DNA from: Pyramidobacter piscolens
GTDB lineage: Bacteria > Synergistota > Synergistia > Synergistales > Dethiosulfovibrionaceae
Length of the DNA stretch: 64,000 bases
Assembly: GCA_004558205.1 (NCBI GenBank)
Contig: SFDM01000003.1
Location: forward strand, 62,001 to 126,000
Direction of reading: 5' to 3'
Part shown: one piece after another, positions 53,708-63,159 of the stretch
Layout: every line of letters starts with the position of its first letter
Numbering within the stretch: position 1 is the first letter of the stretch
The notes under the pieces: generated by a model
The model's database searches: none
What the model was told of the DNA's origin: nothing
What the model saw: the letters and a program-made list of their open reading frames with translations, nothing else
Program-made: the position numbers and the translations under genes

Positions 53708-55906
53708 TCAGTAGGGCAGCCGCCCAAACGCATAGAAATGTTGCTGCCAGTAGTTCGTATTGATATTTGCATACTTGATGGGGTCGCCGCAATGAATCAT
53801 CATTCCATTGCCCACATAAATGCCGATGTGCGACACCGGCCCGGCGCTGGCATAAGTGCCGGTGAAGAAAATACAGTCCCCCGGCCTCGCCTCGCTGGGC
53901 GAAATAATGGCGCATTGGTTGTAAATCCCGGTGGCCGTCGTCCGGGGCAGGTTGTAGACGCCGGAATGGGTGTATACCCAGCAGACGAAGCCGGAACAGT
54001 CAAAGGAAGTGCTGGGAGAGCTGCCGCCCCATACATAGGGATAGCCTAAATACTTTTCAGCCTCCGCAATCAGGGCCGCAAAATCCGGGTCGGAAAGGGC
54101 CTCGCCCGGTATCTCGTAGTGTTCGCCGGGGTCTGCCGTGCCGCCGCCCGCGTAAACATCATCCCACAGATAGGGCTTGTTCCCGTGGGTCATAAGGGTC
54201 GCCATGTAGATTTCTTTTTGCTGGTCGTTCAGCCGTGGAGCGGTGACGGCTTGCAGGGTTTTGTTTTTCAGGGTGACGGTCAGAATGTAGTAATTGTACG
54301 GGACTTCTACCTCGTATTCGTTGCCGTCCGTGTCGGTGTGGGTTTCCGTCCGGTAGCGCACTTCTACGGTTTCCACGGTGGTAAGGGTGTATTGCTCATT
54401 GAAAAGGGCTTGTAGCTCGGCTTGTACGCTTTCGCGGGTGTACTCCTGATATTTGGCGGTGAGGTAGGAAGTCAGCTCATAGGGGCCGTGTACGATTTCG
54501 TCCAGCTCATACCTGTATTCGTTATAGCCGGGGAACTCGCTTTCGATGTTGTCAATCCGGTGTTGCAGCTGGTTTTCCAGCTGGGTGTAGTCCTCGTTGG
54601 CCCCGCGTATGTCGGTATCTTCAGAGCCGTAAGACGTGCCTAAAATGGAGCTGAAGCCACCCACCAGCATAGAGGAACAGGAGGACGTGCAGGAGCCGAA
54701 GAAAAACACCATCAGCACCACTAAAACGCCGATTGCCACAGCCCCCTTGTGCGCTCCGGCAAAAGAGGCCACAGCCCGGAACGCGCTGCCCACAAGCCCC
54801 GCCGTTTCCTTAGCGGCGGTTCCCGCCTGCCGCGCTGTCCGCTGGGCCTCCCGCGCTGCCTTGGCATACTGCCGCTTGATACGGTGCTTTTGCTGCAAAC
54901 GGGAAAGCGGGGAGCGTTTCAGCTCCGGGTGGTCTTGGAGGGATTGCCGGTACAGGTAATTCACATTTGCCTTGGCCGCCTGCTTTTCCAGTTTCCGCAC
55001 CTTGGCATAAGGGGCGGCCCGGTGGCGGTCTACAAAGCGGGAGGTCTGCCGGGCCAGCTGTTCCACGGTCTGCCCGGTGGTTTGGGTGGCGTCCACGCCG
55101 ATGTTGTCCCGCCCGTCCTCGCTGCCGAAGTAGGCCGCAGCACTCGCAGCCCCAGCCGCAAGGCTGGAAAGCGGGCCGCTATGGGTGGGGTCGGGTTTCA
55201 CCTCCTGTTCAAAACGCAGGCGGTGGCGCAGCTTGCCGGTGGCAGGGTCGGCCTCCTGTTTCAGCCGGACGCGCCGCCGCGTGGGGAGCTTGTCGCGGGC
55301 TTTTTCCAGCTTGGCGTCTGCCCGGTCAGCCTTGGCCCCGGCCCGGTCTGTCTTGCGCTGCTGCCGCTGGTAGGCGTTGCCGCCTTTGGTGTCGTTGGTG
55401 GTGCCGGTCTTGCCGCCGTTCGCCGTGCCGAATGGTTCCGGCCCTGCCTGTTCCGGGGGCTGGTCCCCCTTGGCAAAGTGGAGCCGGGAGGACTTGCCGC
55501 CCGCCGTCTGCCCCTGCTCGTCGGCGTAGCGCCGGGCCTGCTTTTTCCCTTGCCGGTTGTCATGGGGCAAATCCCCGGCCCCTTTGTTCAGCTCGTCGCT
55601 GGGGGTGAAGCGCAGCCGCCCCGGTTCCTCCGGGCCGTCTGTCAGGCTGGGGTGCTCCGGCGCTTCCTGCCGCCATCCGTCAGGCGAAACGTCCAGGGGC
55701 CGTTTCACCTGGTCGAATGTCTGACCGTTTCGGTTGGGCTGGGTTTCGTACCGGCTGGAGGAAGAAACCGCCTCCAGCCCGTTGGCGTCCTCCTTGGCAA
55801 ACCGCTGATAATACCCGGTCTTTTTCTTCCGCTCCGGGGGAGCCGGGCCGGAAACGTCGCGGCCACGGTCGGTAAACCGGCTTTTTTCCGGTTTCCGTTC
55901 CCTCAT
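53708..55906 (-). CDS. CD1108-type NlpC/P60 peptidoglycan hydrolase
   Basis: A 732-residue protein. The N-terminal half is basic, low in structure and cytoplasmic; one membrane helix is at about 390-412 (AIGVLVVLMVFFFGSC). The exposed part ends in an NlpC/P60 domain with the catalytic Cys in STSFDCSGFVCWVY and His in VSHIGIYVGNGMMIHCG. It opens the cell wall locally for the conjugation channel, as VirB1 or Tn916 Orf14 do. It overlaps the gene upstream by 4 bp. Confidence 0.9.
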   Translation of the reverse strand: MRERKPEKSRFTDRGRDVSGPAPPERKKKTGYYQRFAKEDANGLEAVSSSSRYETQPNRNGQTFDQVKRPLDVSPDGWRQEAPEHPSLTDGPEEPGRLRFTPSDELNKGAGDLPHDNRQGKKQARRYADEQGQTAGGKSSRLHFAKGDQPPEQAGPEPFGTANGGKTGTTNDTKGGNAYQRQQRKTDRAGAKADRADAKLEKARDKLPTRRRVRLKQEADPATGKLRHRLRFEQEVKPDPTHSGPLSSLAAGAASAAAYFGSEDGRDNIGVDATQTTGQTVEQLARQTSRFVDRHRAAPYAKVRKLEKQAAKANVNYLYRQSLQDHPELKRSPLSRLQQKHRIKRQYAKAAREAQRTARQAGTAAKETAGLVGSAFRAVASFAGAHKGAVAIGVLVVLMVFFFGSCTSSCSSMLVGGFSSILGTSYGSEDTDIRGANEDYTQLENQLQHRIDNIESEFPGYNEYRYELDEIVHGPYELTSYLTAKYQEYTRESVQAELQALFNEQYTLTTVETVEVRYRTETHTDTDGNEYEVEVPYNYYILTVTLKNKTLQAVTAPRLNDQQKEIYMATLMTHGNKPYLWDDVYAGGGTADPGEHYEIPGEALSDPDFAALIAEAEKYLGYPYVWGGSSPSTSFDCSGFVCWVYTHSGVYNLPRTTATGIYNQCAIISPSEARPGDCIFFTGTYASAGPVSHIGIYVGNGMMIHCGDPIKYANINTNYWQQHFYAFGRLPY

Positions 55907-56682
55907 AGGGCTGCCTCCGGCGTGGCTTTCTGCTTGGGCGGCGCGGGTTTATCCAGCTTTTCGGCATTTTTCAGGGCTTGCAGGTTTTCCCGCACAGACG
56001 GCTTTTTCTCCGCTGCCTGTTCCAGCCGTTCCAGCTGCATAACGGCGGCCCCAGCCGTTTTCTCCATGTTCGCCATCATGTCCCGGACAGAGCGAAGCGG
56101 GGCCAGAAGCCCCGCCTGAAAACGCCCCTCTTTAGAAGCGTCCACATCCTGCCGCTCCTTGCCGGTGGCGGCATGGGCCGCATTTTTCACATGGCCGCCT
56201 ACGCTCCGCAATTCTTCCCCCACGGCCTCCACCTTGGCAATCGTGCGTCGGGCGTCGGCAATGGAGCCGTTCAATTCGCCCCGCATGGCGTTCAGGCCGT
56301 CCTTGATTCCCATAAAAGAAACCATCTTGTTTAGGCCGGAAAGCCCGGCGTGTTTAACCTGTTCCAGCGTCCGGGCCGCGCCCTCCACAATGGCCGTTTT
56401 AATTCCGGCCAGCTGTTCCCGCGCCGTCTGTACCTTGTTTTCCACGGCTTTCACCATACCGGCCAGCGCGTCCCGGACGGGGCTTTTCTGCATGTCGGCC
56501 AGCTGCCCGCGCACGTCCATAAGCTCCGCAGAAACACGGTCGAACTGTTTTTCCATCGTATCAACATATTTAATGAGCTTGTTAAACTCCTTGTCGCGGT
56601 TGCCCTCCACCTTGGAAAGAAGCGCCAGCAGCTCCTTTATCTGCTCGTTCTCCTGCAAAGCGGCGGTTTTTGTATCTGCCAT
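55903..56682 (-). CDS. Coiled-coil ICE protein (DUF6674-like)
   Basis: A 259-residue soluble, mainly helical protein (NKLIKYVDTMEKQFDRVSAE, then DVRGQLADMQKSPVRDAL). The middle part, GAARTLEQVKHAGLSGLNKM, is amphipathic. The family number is from memory. It lies between virB4 and the NlpC/P60 gene in all ICEs of this type that I know. The C-terminal KKPSVRENLQALKNA motif resembles the short tails of other proteins of this element (PSIRAQLEAAK, PSILAQLSKFK), and may be a shared docking tail. Confidence 0.6.
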   Translation of the reverse strand: MADTKTAALQENEQIKELLALLSKVEGNRDKEFNKLIKYVDTMEKQFDRVSAELMDVRGQLADMQKSPVRDALAGMVKAVENKVQTAREQLAGIKTAIVEGAARTLEQVKHAGLSGLNKMVSFMGIKDGLNAMRGELNGSIADARRTIAKVEAVGEELRSVGGHVKNAAHAATGKERQDVDASKEGRFQAGLLAPLRSVRDMMANMEKTAGAAVMQLERLEQAAEKKPSVRENLQALKNAEKLDKPAPPKQKATPEAAL

Positions 56683-56685
56683 AGG

Positions 56686-59163
56686 TTACGCCTCCTGTCC
56701 TGCCGGTTTTTCCTGTTCCTCCGGCTTGGTCGTCATAATGCGGTACAGCTCTGTATCTTTGGGGAAGTGGTCTACAAACGGAATGATGGTATTTCCGTAA
56801 AATAGCAAGCCCTCACCGGCGTTACTATGGGTCACATAGGAAAGCTGGGTCGGGGAAATACCCAGCTGCCGGGCCAGTATTTGCCGGTCGCCCGCCGCTT
56901 GGGACAGCATGTAAATGAAGTCGCTGTTTTCAAAGATATTTTCGATTTCCCTTGACGCCAGCAAATCCTTGACGTTTTGCGTCAAGGCGCTGGGTATGCC
57001 GCCCCACTTTCTAAAACGCTTCCAGATTTCCACCGAATAGGCCGCCGTCTGCTCGTCTTTCAGGAGCAAATGGAACTCGTCGCAGTAAAACCACGTCGTT
57101 TTATGGGCGGCACGGTTGACGGTGACACGATTCCAAACTTGGTCTTGCAGAATGAGCATGGCAATCTTTTTCAGGCCCTTGCCCAGCTGCTTAATGTCAT
57201 AGCAGACAAGCCGGTTTTCAAGGTCAACATTCGTCCGGTGATTAAAGACGTTCAGGGAGCCGGTGACATAGATTTCAAGTGCCGTCGCAAGCCGTTTCGC
57301 CTCCGGTTCCTCCTGCTCGTTCAGAAGTGCGTACAAATCGCCCAGCACCGGCATTTTTTCCGGGTCGGGGTCTTGCAGGTAGTCCCGGTACACAAGCCGG
57401 GTGCAGCGGTCAATGATGGTTTTTTCCACCGGCTGCAAGCCGTCCTTACTGGCAACGATTAACTCACACAGGGACAGGATAAAGTCAGATTTCAGCGTCA
57501 GCGGGTTTTCCTCGTCGCTGTAATCGGGGTTAATATCCATAGGGTTGACGTACTGGCTGGAAACAGGGGAAAGCTGTACCACCTGCCCGCCCAGCCGGTT
57601 GACAAGGGGCGCGTATTCTGCCTCCGGGTCTGAAATAATCACATCGTCCTTGGTTGTCAGGAACGCATTGGCGATTTCTCGCTTGGCGCTGAAAGACTTG
57701 CCGCTCCCCGGCACGCCTAAGAAAAGCCCGTTAGGATTTTTGAGGCGTTTTCTATCGGCCATAATCAAGTTGCTTGACAGGGCGTTGATACCGTAATAAA
57801 GCGCCTCACCGCTCATAAATAATTCTTCCGTCGTGAACGGCACGAAGATAGCAAGGGACGAAGTGGTAAGGCCCCGTTGTATCTCTATCTGATTGAGGCC
57901 CAGCGGCAGACTGCTCATTAGGCCCTGCTCTTGCTGCCAGTCCAGACGCTTCAAGGCGCAGTTGTGTTTTTGAGCCACGCCCGCCACTTGGAACATATCG
58001 TTTTCCAGCTGCCCACGGGTGGGGGCAAGGTTCAGCACGAGGACGGTCGCCATGAAAAGGTGTTCGTCCCGACTTTGCAGGCTGGTTAAAAGGGTTTGCG
58101 CCTCTCCCGCGTAGGTGATAAGGTCGGGCGGCAGCACGTCCATATCGTAGCCGGAGCGGACGGCTTTTTTCTGTTCTTCAATCTTGGTTTTTTCAATGTC
58201 GGTCAGCTTGCGCTTAATGGTCTTGATTGCCTCCGCTTGGTTGACCGATTTAATGTGAATATTTACAAGCAGCGAACAATCCAGATTGAGGAAGTCGGAC
58301 AGCACACGGTCGCCCAGCTGGGACGCTCCGATTTGCAGGAATGACGCCGCGCCCCACATGCTGCCGATTTTGAACGCCTTGCCGCCCCGGAAGTCGAAGC
58401 TGGACGGGGCGATAAAGTGCTTTGAGGTAAGGCCCGTGCTTGCCACGGCGTCCCATGCAAACCGCAGCTTTTCGGTGCCGTCCGGGTGGAAAATGCCGTG
58501 CAGCACGTCCAGCCGGTCATAGCCGGTAAGCGGTTCGGAGCGGACGCCCATATTTTTCAGGTGGTTCCGCAAATCGGCCTCCATGCGCTCTAAACGCAGC
58601 CGGGCCGCCTGTCCGCTGTCCGCTTCAATCCCAAACGTGAAGTATTTGCGCTTTAGCATACCGTTGTTGCCCTTGGCAAGCTGGGCTTTCAGAATCCCGG
58701 CCAGCTCCCGGCGCACATCGTCGAAGCCGTCCCCTTGTTCGGGGATGGTGACGGACTTCTGAAAAACTATCAGGTTGGCCCGCAGGTTCACAAAGGACAT
58801 TTGCGCCCACATAGAGCTATCCAGCGCATTGTAGAAGTCACAAAGGCCGTCAAAGGTCTGTTCCTTGTCCTCCGGCTGGGCCAGCTCATAGTTAATATCG
58901 GAAAAGCGCAGGGTCTTGGTATAGAGCTTGTCGCTTACCTGCATAAGCCCATCCGGGAACAGTTCACGGTAGGGAATGGTCTGCACGGCGTCCTTGGGGA
59001 TTTTGCCGTCCCGCTGGGCTTTCTGGATTGCCCGCTTGATACGGCGCTTTTCCGTCCCCGTCAGCCGTGCGTCAGGCCCGGCGATTTTGAGGGGCTTTTG
59101 CGGCGGGGCGGGCTTTTTTGCCGCCGCCCTTGCCGGGCTGCCCGGTTTTTTTGCTTTGTTCAA
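56686..59163 (-). CDS. VirB4-like conjugation ATPase (CD1110 type)
   Basis: An 825-residue ATPase. The start is TTG at 59163, since GGAGG stands 9 bp before it; the frame open to 59184 begins inside that site. The C-terminal part has Walker A FLGVPGSGKSFSAKREI, a Walker B WFYCDEFHLLL and the motif NVKDLLASREIENIFENSDF, as in VirB4/TraE proteins. It powers assembly of the type IV channel at the inner membrane. It overlaps prgI by 92 bp, which is unusually long. Confidence 0.93.
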   Translation of the reverse strand: MNKAKKPGSPARAAAKKPAPPQKPLKIAGPDARLTGTEKRRIKRAIQKAQRDGKIPKDAVQTIPYRELFPDGLMQVSDKLYTKTLRFSDINYELAQPEDKEQTFDGLCDFYNALDSSMWAQMSFVNLRANLIVFQKSVTIPEQGDGFDDVRRELAGILKAQLAKGNNGMLKRKYFTFGIEADSGQAARLRLERMEADLRNHLKNMGVRSEPLTGYDRLDVLHGIFHPDGTEKLRFAWDAVASTGLTSKHFIAPSSFDFRGGKAFKIGSMWGAASFLQIGASQLGDRVLSDFLNLDCSLLVNIHIKSVNQAEAIKTIKRKLTDIEKTKIEEQKKAVRSGYDMDVLPPDLITYAGEAQTLLTSLQSRDEHLFMATVLVLNLAPTRGQLENDMFQVAGVAQKHNCALKRLDWQQEQGLMSSLPLGLNQIEIQRGLTTSSLAIFVPFTTEELFMSGEALYYGINALSSNLIMADRKRLKNPNGLFLGVPGSGKSFSAKREIANAFLTTKDDVIISDPEAEYAPLVNRLGGQVVQLSPVSSQYVNPMDINPDYSDEENPLTLKSDFILSLCELIVASKDGLQPVEKTIIDRCTRLVYRDYLQDPDPEKMPVLGDLYALLNEQEEPEAKRLATALEIYVTGSLNVFNHRTNVDLENRLVCYDIKQLGKGLKKIAMLILQDQVWNRVTVNRAAHKTTWFYCDEFHLLLKDEQTAAYSVEIWKRFRKWGGIPSALTQNVKDLLASREIENIFENSDFIYMLSQAAGDRQILARQLGISPTQLSYVTHSNAGEGLLFYGNTIIPFVDHFPKDTELYRIMTTKPEEQEKPAGQEA

Positions 59164-59515
59164 GTGCTTGCACCTCCTTGTCAAGTTGTGCCTGCCGCTC
59201 TATGGCGGCGTACAGGTTATTGGTTTTGTAGGGCCGGACGCTCGGCCAGAGGAAACGGGCGCGGACAAAATGAAAGATGATTTTTTCGAGTGGCTGCCCG
59301 TCCTTTTCGTACATGCCCACGGCGAAGAACGGGAGCATGAGGGCAATCATGCACAGTGCGGCAACGTCGGTGCCGATGTGCGACCGGCCAAACAGGTAAA
59401 AGGGAATCCCCACGGCCCCGGCCAGCGCAAAGCAAAGCAGCTGCCTTTTCGTGAGATTAAAGGCAACCTTGTTTTTCACCCGGCTAAGGTCTTTTGGAAC
59501 AGGTACATAAGGCAT
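59072..59515 (-). CDS. PrgI family membrane protein
   Basis: A 147-residue protein with two membrane helices (LLCFALAGAVGIPFYLF, then LCMIALMLPFFAVGMY). The ATG at 59515 has GGAGG upstream. It begins with PYVPVPKDLSRVKNKVAFNLTKRQ, a typical PrgI start, and ends with a basic Gly/Lys/Ala-rich tail that is encoded within the long overlap with virB4. PrgI is the VirB3-like partner of VirB4 in Gram-positive systems. Confidence 0.87.
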   Translation of the reverse strand: MPYVPVPKDLSRVKNKVAFNLTKRQLLCFALAGAVGIPFYLFGRSHIGTDVAALCMIALMLPFFAVGMYEKDGQPLEKIIFHFVRARFLWPSVRPYKTNNLYAAIERQAQLDKEVQALEQSKKTGQPGKGGGKKARPAAKAPQNRRA

Positions 59516-59561
59516 TGTCAGCCTCCTTTCTGCCCCATGAATGGGGCTGCCCATAGGAAAA

Positions 59562-59585
59562 GGGCCGCCCATGACGGACGGCCCC
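59562..59585 (-). terminator. Weak hairpin between the VirB6-like gene and prgI
   Basis: GGGCCG pairs with CGGCCC, and a short T-run follows on the minus strand. It probably reduces rather than stops readthrough into prgI. Confidence 0.4.
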
Positions 59586-60461
59586 TTAATGGGCGCTGAA
59601 TACAGATTTTGCAAGGCTTCCGGTCTTGAACAGGGCGAAGCACAGCAGCAGCGTGTAACCGGCACAGCCCCATATGGCGGCGTGAATATCGCCGCCGCTT
59701 ACAGAAATGGTCTGCACCAGCGCGGCGTATATGCCCACGCACACCATGATTAAAAAGCCTTGGAAGCCCAGCGCAAACAGGGATTTCAGGTAGTTGTTGC
59801 CCATCTGCCCCCATTCCCGGTTTGCCATTGTCGCCATTGGGATAGGGCCTAACGAGGTCATTAAATAGATTTCCAGCATACGGCCATACACAATGATAAA
59901 AATGCACAGGGACAGGGCTTTCATGGATAGGCCAATAATAAGCGTTTCCATCGTCAGGCCGAACAGCTCCGGGATTTCCATTGCTTCAAGGGTCGGCTGC
60001 AAGTCGCCCAGCACTCCGGCAATATCAATGCTGGCATTGCCGGAGATAACGCCCGCGCTGGACTGTATGACGTTTTGGGCCACATCGAATACGGCCATCA
60101 CGATAGTAAAGGTATTGGTGACGATATACACGGCAACGGCAGTCTTGAATATCCACTTAAAAAACATGAACGTGTCCACGTCACCATGCAGGTTGTTCTT
60201 TTCGATAATCATTTGAATCAGCTCATAGCAGCATACAAAGGTCAGAATCATTCCGGCTATTGGAATTATCACGGTTTCGGAGATATTTTGAATCATGGAG
60301 AAAACGCCGCCGTTGAAGCCCGACGGCGTTTGCCCCACTTGTCCCGCAATCTCTCCGACCTTTGTATTGACTTCATCGAACAGGCCGCCTAAGTTTCCGG
60401 TAATGCAGCCAATCAGGAAGTCCTTTATCCACTGGTTTATCTGGTCGAAGATAGTTTGCAT
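59586..60461 (-). CDS. VirB6/TrbL-like membrane protein (CD1112 type)
   Basis: A 291-residue polytopic protein with about six or seven membrane helices (IIPIAGMILTFVCCYELIQM, then KWIFKTAVAVYIVTNTFTIV, LSMKALSLCIFIIVYGRML). The TrbL/VirB6-like core lies in IPMATMANREWGQMGNNYLKS. It should form the channel part of the transfer apparatus at the inner membrane. It is preceded by the Maff2 gene 16 bp upstream. The start ATG fits the family N terminus (MQTIFDQINQWIKDFLIGC). Confidence 0.9.
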   Translation of the reverse strand: MQTIFDQINQWIKDFLIGCITGNLGGLFDEVNTKVGEIAGQVGQTPSGFNGGVFSMIQNISETVIIPIAGMILTFVCCYELIQMIIEKNNLHGDVDTFMFFKWIFKTAVAVYIVTNTFTIVMAVFDVAQNVIQSSAGVISGNASIDIAGVLGDLQPTLEAMEIPELFGLTMETLIIGLSMKALSLCIFIIVYGRMLEIYLMTSLGPIPMATMANREWGQMGNNYLKSLFALGFQGFLIMVCVGIYAALVQTISVSGGDIHAAIWGCAGYTLLLCFALFKTGSLAKSVFSAH

Positions 60462-60477
60462 AGGCGTCTACCCGCGA

Positions 60478-60693
60478 TTAACCGAACAGCCCGGAGAGCA
60501 GGGGGACGAGGTTTAAGCCAATCAGAACGACGCCACCACCGGCCATCAGCTGCTTCATGCCTTGCGATTTTGCGCCCGGATTGTCACTACCATATCCTTC
60601 CAAAAGGTTAATGACGCCCCATACTGCAAGGCCAGCGCCCAGCGCGATAACGAGAATAGACAGGGTGTTGATAGCTTCACCGAAAAATGCCAT
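60478..60693 (-). CDS. Maff2 family small membrane protein
   Basis: A 71-residue protein with two membrane helices (LVIALGAGLAVWGVINLLEG and GGGVVLIGLNLVPLLSGLF) and a short loop with GAKSQGMKQLM between them. It is the Maff2 family, found in all ICEs of this type. The size and topology recall VirB2-type pilins, but the function is not established. The terminator at 60822-60859 stands before it, so a separate promoter or readthrough is needed. Confidence 0.85.
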   Translation of the reverse strand: MAFFGEAINTLSILVIALGAGLAVWGVINLLEGYGSDNPGAKSQGMKQLMAGGGVVLIGLNLVPLLSGLFG

Positions 60694-60821
60694 AGAGTTT
60701 CCTCACTTTCTGCCGCGTTTGCGGCTACACAAAATTGGTTGATTTTGAAACGGGAATATATAGAAACGAAGCCTTGCGGCCCCGGAATTGTAGGGAGCCA
60801 ATGGAAAATTGGCGCAAAAAA

Positions 60822-60859
60822 AGCCCCGCCGTTTCGGGGTCTTGCTAAACGGCGGGGCT
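60822..60859 (-). terminator. Strong terminator after virD4
   Basis: AGCCCCGCCGTTT (60822-60834) pairs perfectly with AAACGGCGGGGCT (60847-60859), followed leftward by a run of seven T. It splits the transfer operon after virD4. Confidence 0.9.
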
Positions 60860-62623
60860 GGGGACGGGCGGTTCGTCGGCGTCGATTTCGTACACGTCGA
60901 ACACGTCCTCCGGCTTGATTTTCAGTTTTGGACTTAGAAGCGCCTCCAAATCAAAGGCGTTTTTCTTGTCCGCGTCGGCGGTGTACTTGTAGTTGGGGTG
61001 CTTTGTCAGGTCGTACTTGCTGGAAAGAAAAGGCCGGACGCCCCGCAGCTGCAAAATGCACTTGCCGCCGTCCATCGTCGCCAGCTCGTCCATTGTCATA
61101 AGCTCCCGGCCCAGCTTTTGAAAGTTGGTGCCATAGCTCCGTTGTGTCCCTCTGGTGTCGCTGGTGGTGTAGGTATCAATGCTTTCCTTGCCCAGCACTT
61201 CCACAAGGTCTTTTAAGGTGGTCTTTTCCCTGCCTCCTAAGAAAATGACCGAATCCATATTCCCTATGATGGTTTCGGCGTTGTCCTTATAGAGCGCCTT
61301 TAGCTGGCTTTGGGCCTGCAAGAAAAGGCACATGGAAATTTCACGGGAGCGAATGACGGCACTCAAACGGTCTAGCTGGGGCAGTTTTTGGTTTGCCGCC
61401 TCGTCCCATAAGCAGCGCACATGCACCGGCAGCCGCCCGCCGTACACGTCGTCGGCCTTTTCGCATAGCAGGTTGAACATTTGTGACAGGGCCAATGCTA
61501 TCAAAAAGTCAAACGTGGAATTAGTGTCCGATACGATGAAAAATAGGGCCGTTTTGCGGTCGCCCAGCATGTCAAGCTCCAATTCATCGTAGCTCATAAT
61601 CTCCCGGACTTCCGCAATGTCGAATGGGGCCAAACGTGCGCCGCAGCTAATTAAAATCGACTTTGAGGTTTTGCCTGCCGCCAACTTAAACTTGAGATAT
61701 TGACGCACGGCGAAGTGTTGCGGCTCCACGGCGGCAAGGGCGTCAAACATCAAATCGACGGGGTTTTTATAGTCCTCGTCGTCCTCGCGCACATCCATAG
61801 CGTTGATTAGCTCAACAAGGGTGTTCATGTTCTGCTCGTCCTCCGGGGCCTCATAATGGATATAGCCGATTAGGGCGCAGTACAGCAGCGTTTCCGCTTT
61901 TTGCCAGAAATCGTCCCCGCCTTTCTGGTCGCCCTTGGTGTTCTCAATCAGGACATTCACCAGCTTCAAAATGTCCTTTTCGCTATGGATATAGGCAAAG
62001 GGGTTATAGTGCATGGACTTGTGGAAGTTTATCGTGTTGAATACCCGGATTTGATACTTTGCCCGCTTTAAGGCGTTGCCGCACTCGGTCAGCACGGTTC
62101 CCTTGGGGTCGGTTACGGCGTAGCTGGAATGAAGCTGTAATAGGTTCGGTTTCAGCCAAAACCGGGTTTTTCCGCTGCCGCTGCCGCCGATAATGAGGCA
62201 GTTTTTATTCCGGGCCGTCGCCGGATTCTTGGGGCGGCTGTTCATGGTGAGGCTTTCGGTGGCGGTCAGAATGATGTTGTTTTCCGGCTTGGGGTCTAAA
62301 TAGGGCTTTATGTCCTCGGCTGTTCCCCAGCGGGCGCTTCCGTACTCAATATTTTTGCGCCACTTTTTCGCGTTCTTCCTCTTGAAATAAACCACCAGCC
62401 AGATAATGGCGGCCCCGGCGACACCAGCCAGCAGGTCGCGGGGGTGGAGGCTGGGCAGCGGGTCACGGCCCAGCAGGGCAAGGCCGTTCACCGTGTCCAT
62501 GAGCTTTCCCCCGATGTTGGCCCCGGTGGAGAGCCGGAACGCCTGCCCCAGCTTGTCGGCCAACCAGAAGATGAACAGGTACGGGAGATTGGGCAAAATG
62601 TACTTTTTTACTTTGTCACTCAT
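60845..62623 (-). CDS. VirD4-type coupling protein (CD1115 type)
   Basis: A 592-residue coupling ATPase. Two N-terminal membrane helices (LPYLFIFWLADKL and AAIIWLVVYF), then Walker A IIGGSGSGKTRFW at residues 144-156 and Walker B VRCLWDEAANQK. It carries the relaxase-DNA complex to the VirB channel. The stop lies in the terminator stem. The overlap with the PcfB gene upstream (4 bp) is typical for the pair. Confidence 0.94.
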   Translation of the reverse strand: MSDKVKKYILPNLPYLFIFWLADKLGQAFRLSTGANIGGKLMDTVNGLALLGRDPLPSLHPRDLLAGVAGAAIIWLVVYFKRKNAKKWRKNIEYGSARWGTAEDIKPYLDPKPENNIILTATESLTMNSRPKNPATARNKNCLIIGGSGSGKTRFWLKPNLLQLHSSYAVTDPKGTVLTECGNALKRAKYQIRVFNTINFHKSMHYNPFAYIHSEKDILKLVNVLIENTKGDQKGGDDFWQKAETLLYCALIGYIHYEAPEDEQNMNTLVELINAMDVREDDEDYKNPVDLMFDALAAVEPQHFAVRQYLKFKLAAGKTSKSILISCGARLAPFDIAEVREIMSYDELELDMLGDRKTALFFIVSDTNSTFDFLIALALSQMFNLLCEKADDVYGGRLPVHVRCLWDEAANQKLPQLDRLSAVIRSREISMCLFLQAQSQLKALYKDNAETIIGNMDSVIFLGGREKTTLKDLVEVLGKESIDTYTTSDTRGTQRSYGTNFQKLGRELMTMDELATMDGGKCILQLRGVRPFLSSKYDLTKHPNYKYTADADKKNAFDLEALLSPKLKIKPEDVFDVYEIDADEPPVPSPAV

Positions 62624-63117
62624 AACGTCCGTTCCCCCTTGTCGTGGTGCCGCTCCTTGCTGATGGTGCCTTTCACCAGCTCCTTAAACTTGGAGAGCTG
62701 GGCCAGAATGGACGGCTTGCCTTGCTGCTTGACGCGCTTTTGCGAATACTCGGTAAAGGCGGCGGTCAGTGCGTCGGCGTCCTTGGCCTTGAAAAAGACA
62801 AGGTATTTCGGGGGCTGGGCGTTGTTGTCCCGCTTGACGGCAAAATCCACGCCGTACTTGCGGGCCGTGCGCTCAAAACTCTTGATATTTTTATCGGTGA
62901 TTTCAATATTGGAAACGCCCGCGCCCTGCCCGACAAGCTGCTTGACACTTTGCTTGCCCTTGTAGGTCTTGGGGGCGGCCTTGCGCTGGTTCATGGCACG
63001 TTGCTGGGTTTTCATTTCTGCCAGCGCCTTTTCCAGCAGACGCTTAAATGTCCGGGCGGTGAGCTTGGTCGTCTGAATCACCAGCGACGCCGTGCGGTTG
63101 TTTATATCCTCCTGCAT
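62620..63117 (-). CDS. PcfB family protein
   Basis: A 165-residue soluble protein of the PcfB family, which in enterococcal plasmids links the relaxosome to the coupling protein. It begins with MQEDINNRTASLVIQTTKLTA and contains NIEITDKNIKSFERTARKYG. The C-terminal KPSILAQLSKFKELV is another case of the short tail seen in other ICE proteins. It is placed directly before virD4. Confidence 0.85.
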   Translation of the reverse strand: MQEDINNRTASLVIQTTKLTARTFKRLLEKALAEMKTQQRAMNQRKAAPKTYKGKQSVKQLVGQGAGVSNIEITDKNIKSFERTARKYGVDFAVKRDNNAQPPKYLVFFKAKDADALTAAFTEYSQKRVKQQGKPSILAQLSKFKELVKGTISKERHHDKGERTL

Positions 63118-63159
63118 AGGTTGTCAGCCTCCTTTCTTACCGGCTGGAAGAAAAAACGG

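Noticed and set aside
54749..56119. A 456-codon + frame opposite the NlpC/P60 protein gene
   Set aside because: It is antisense in a GC-rich gene and has no start signal or known domain.
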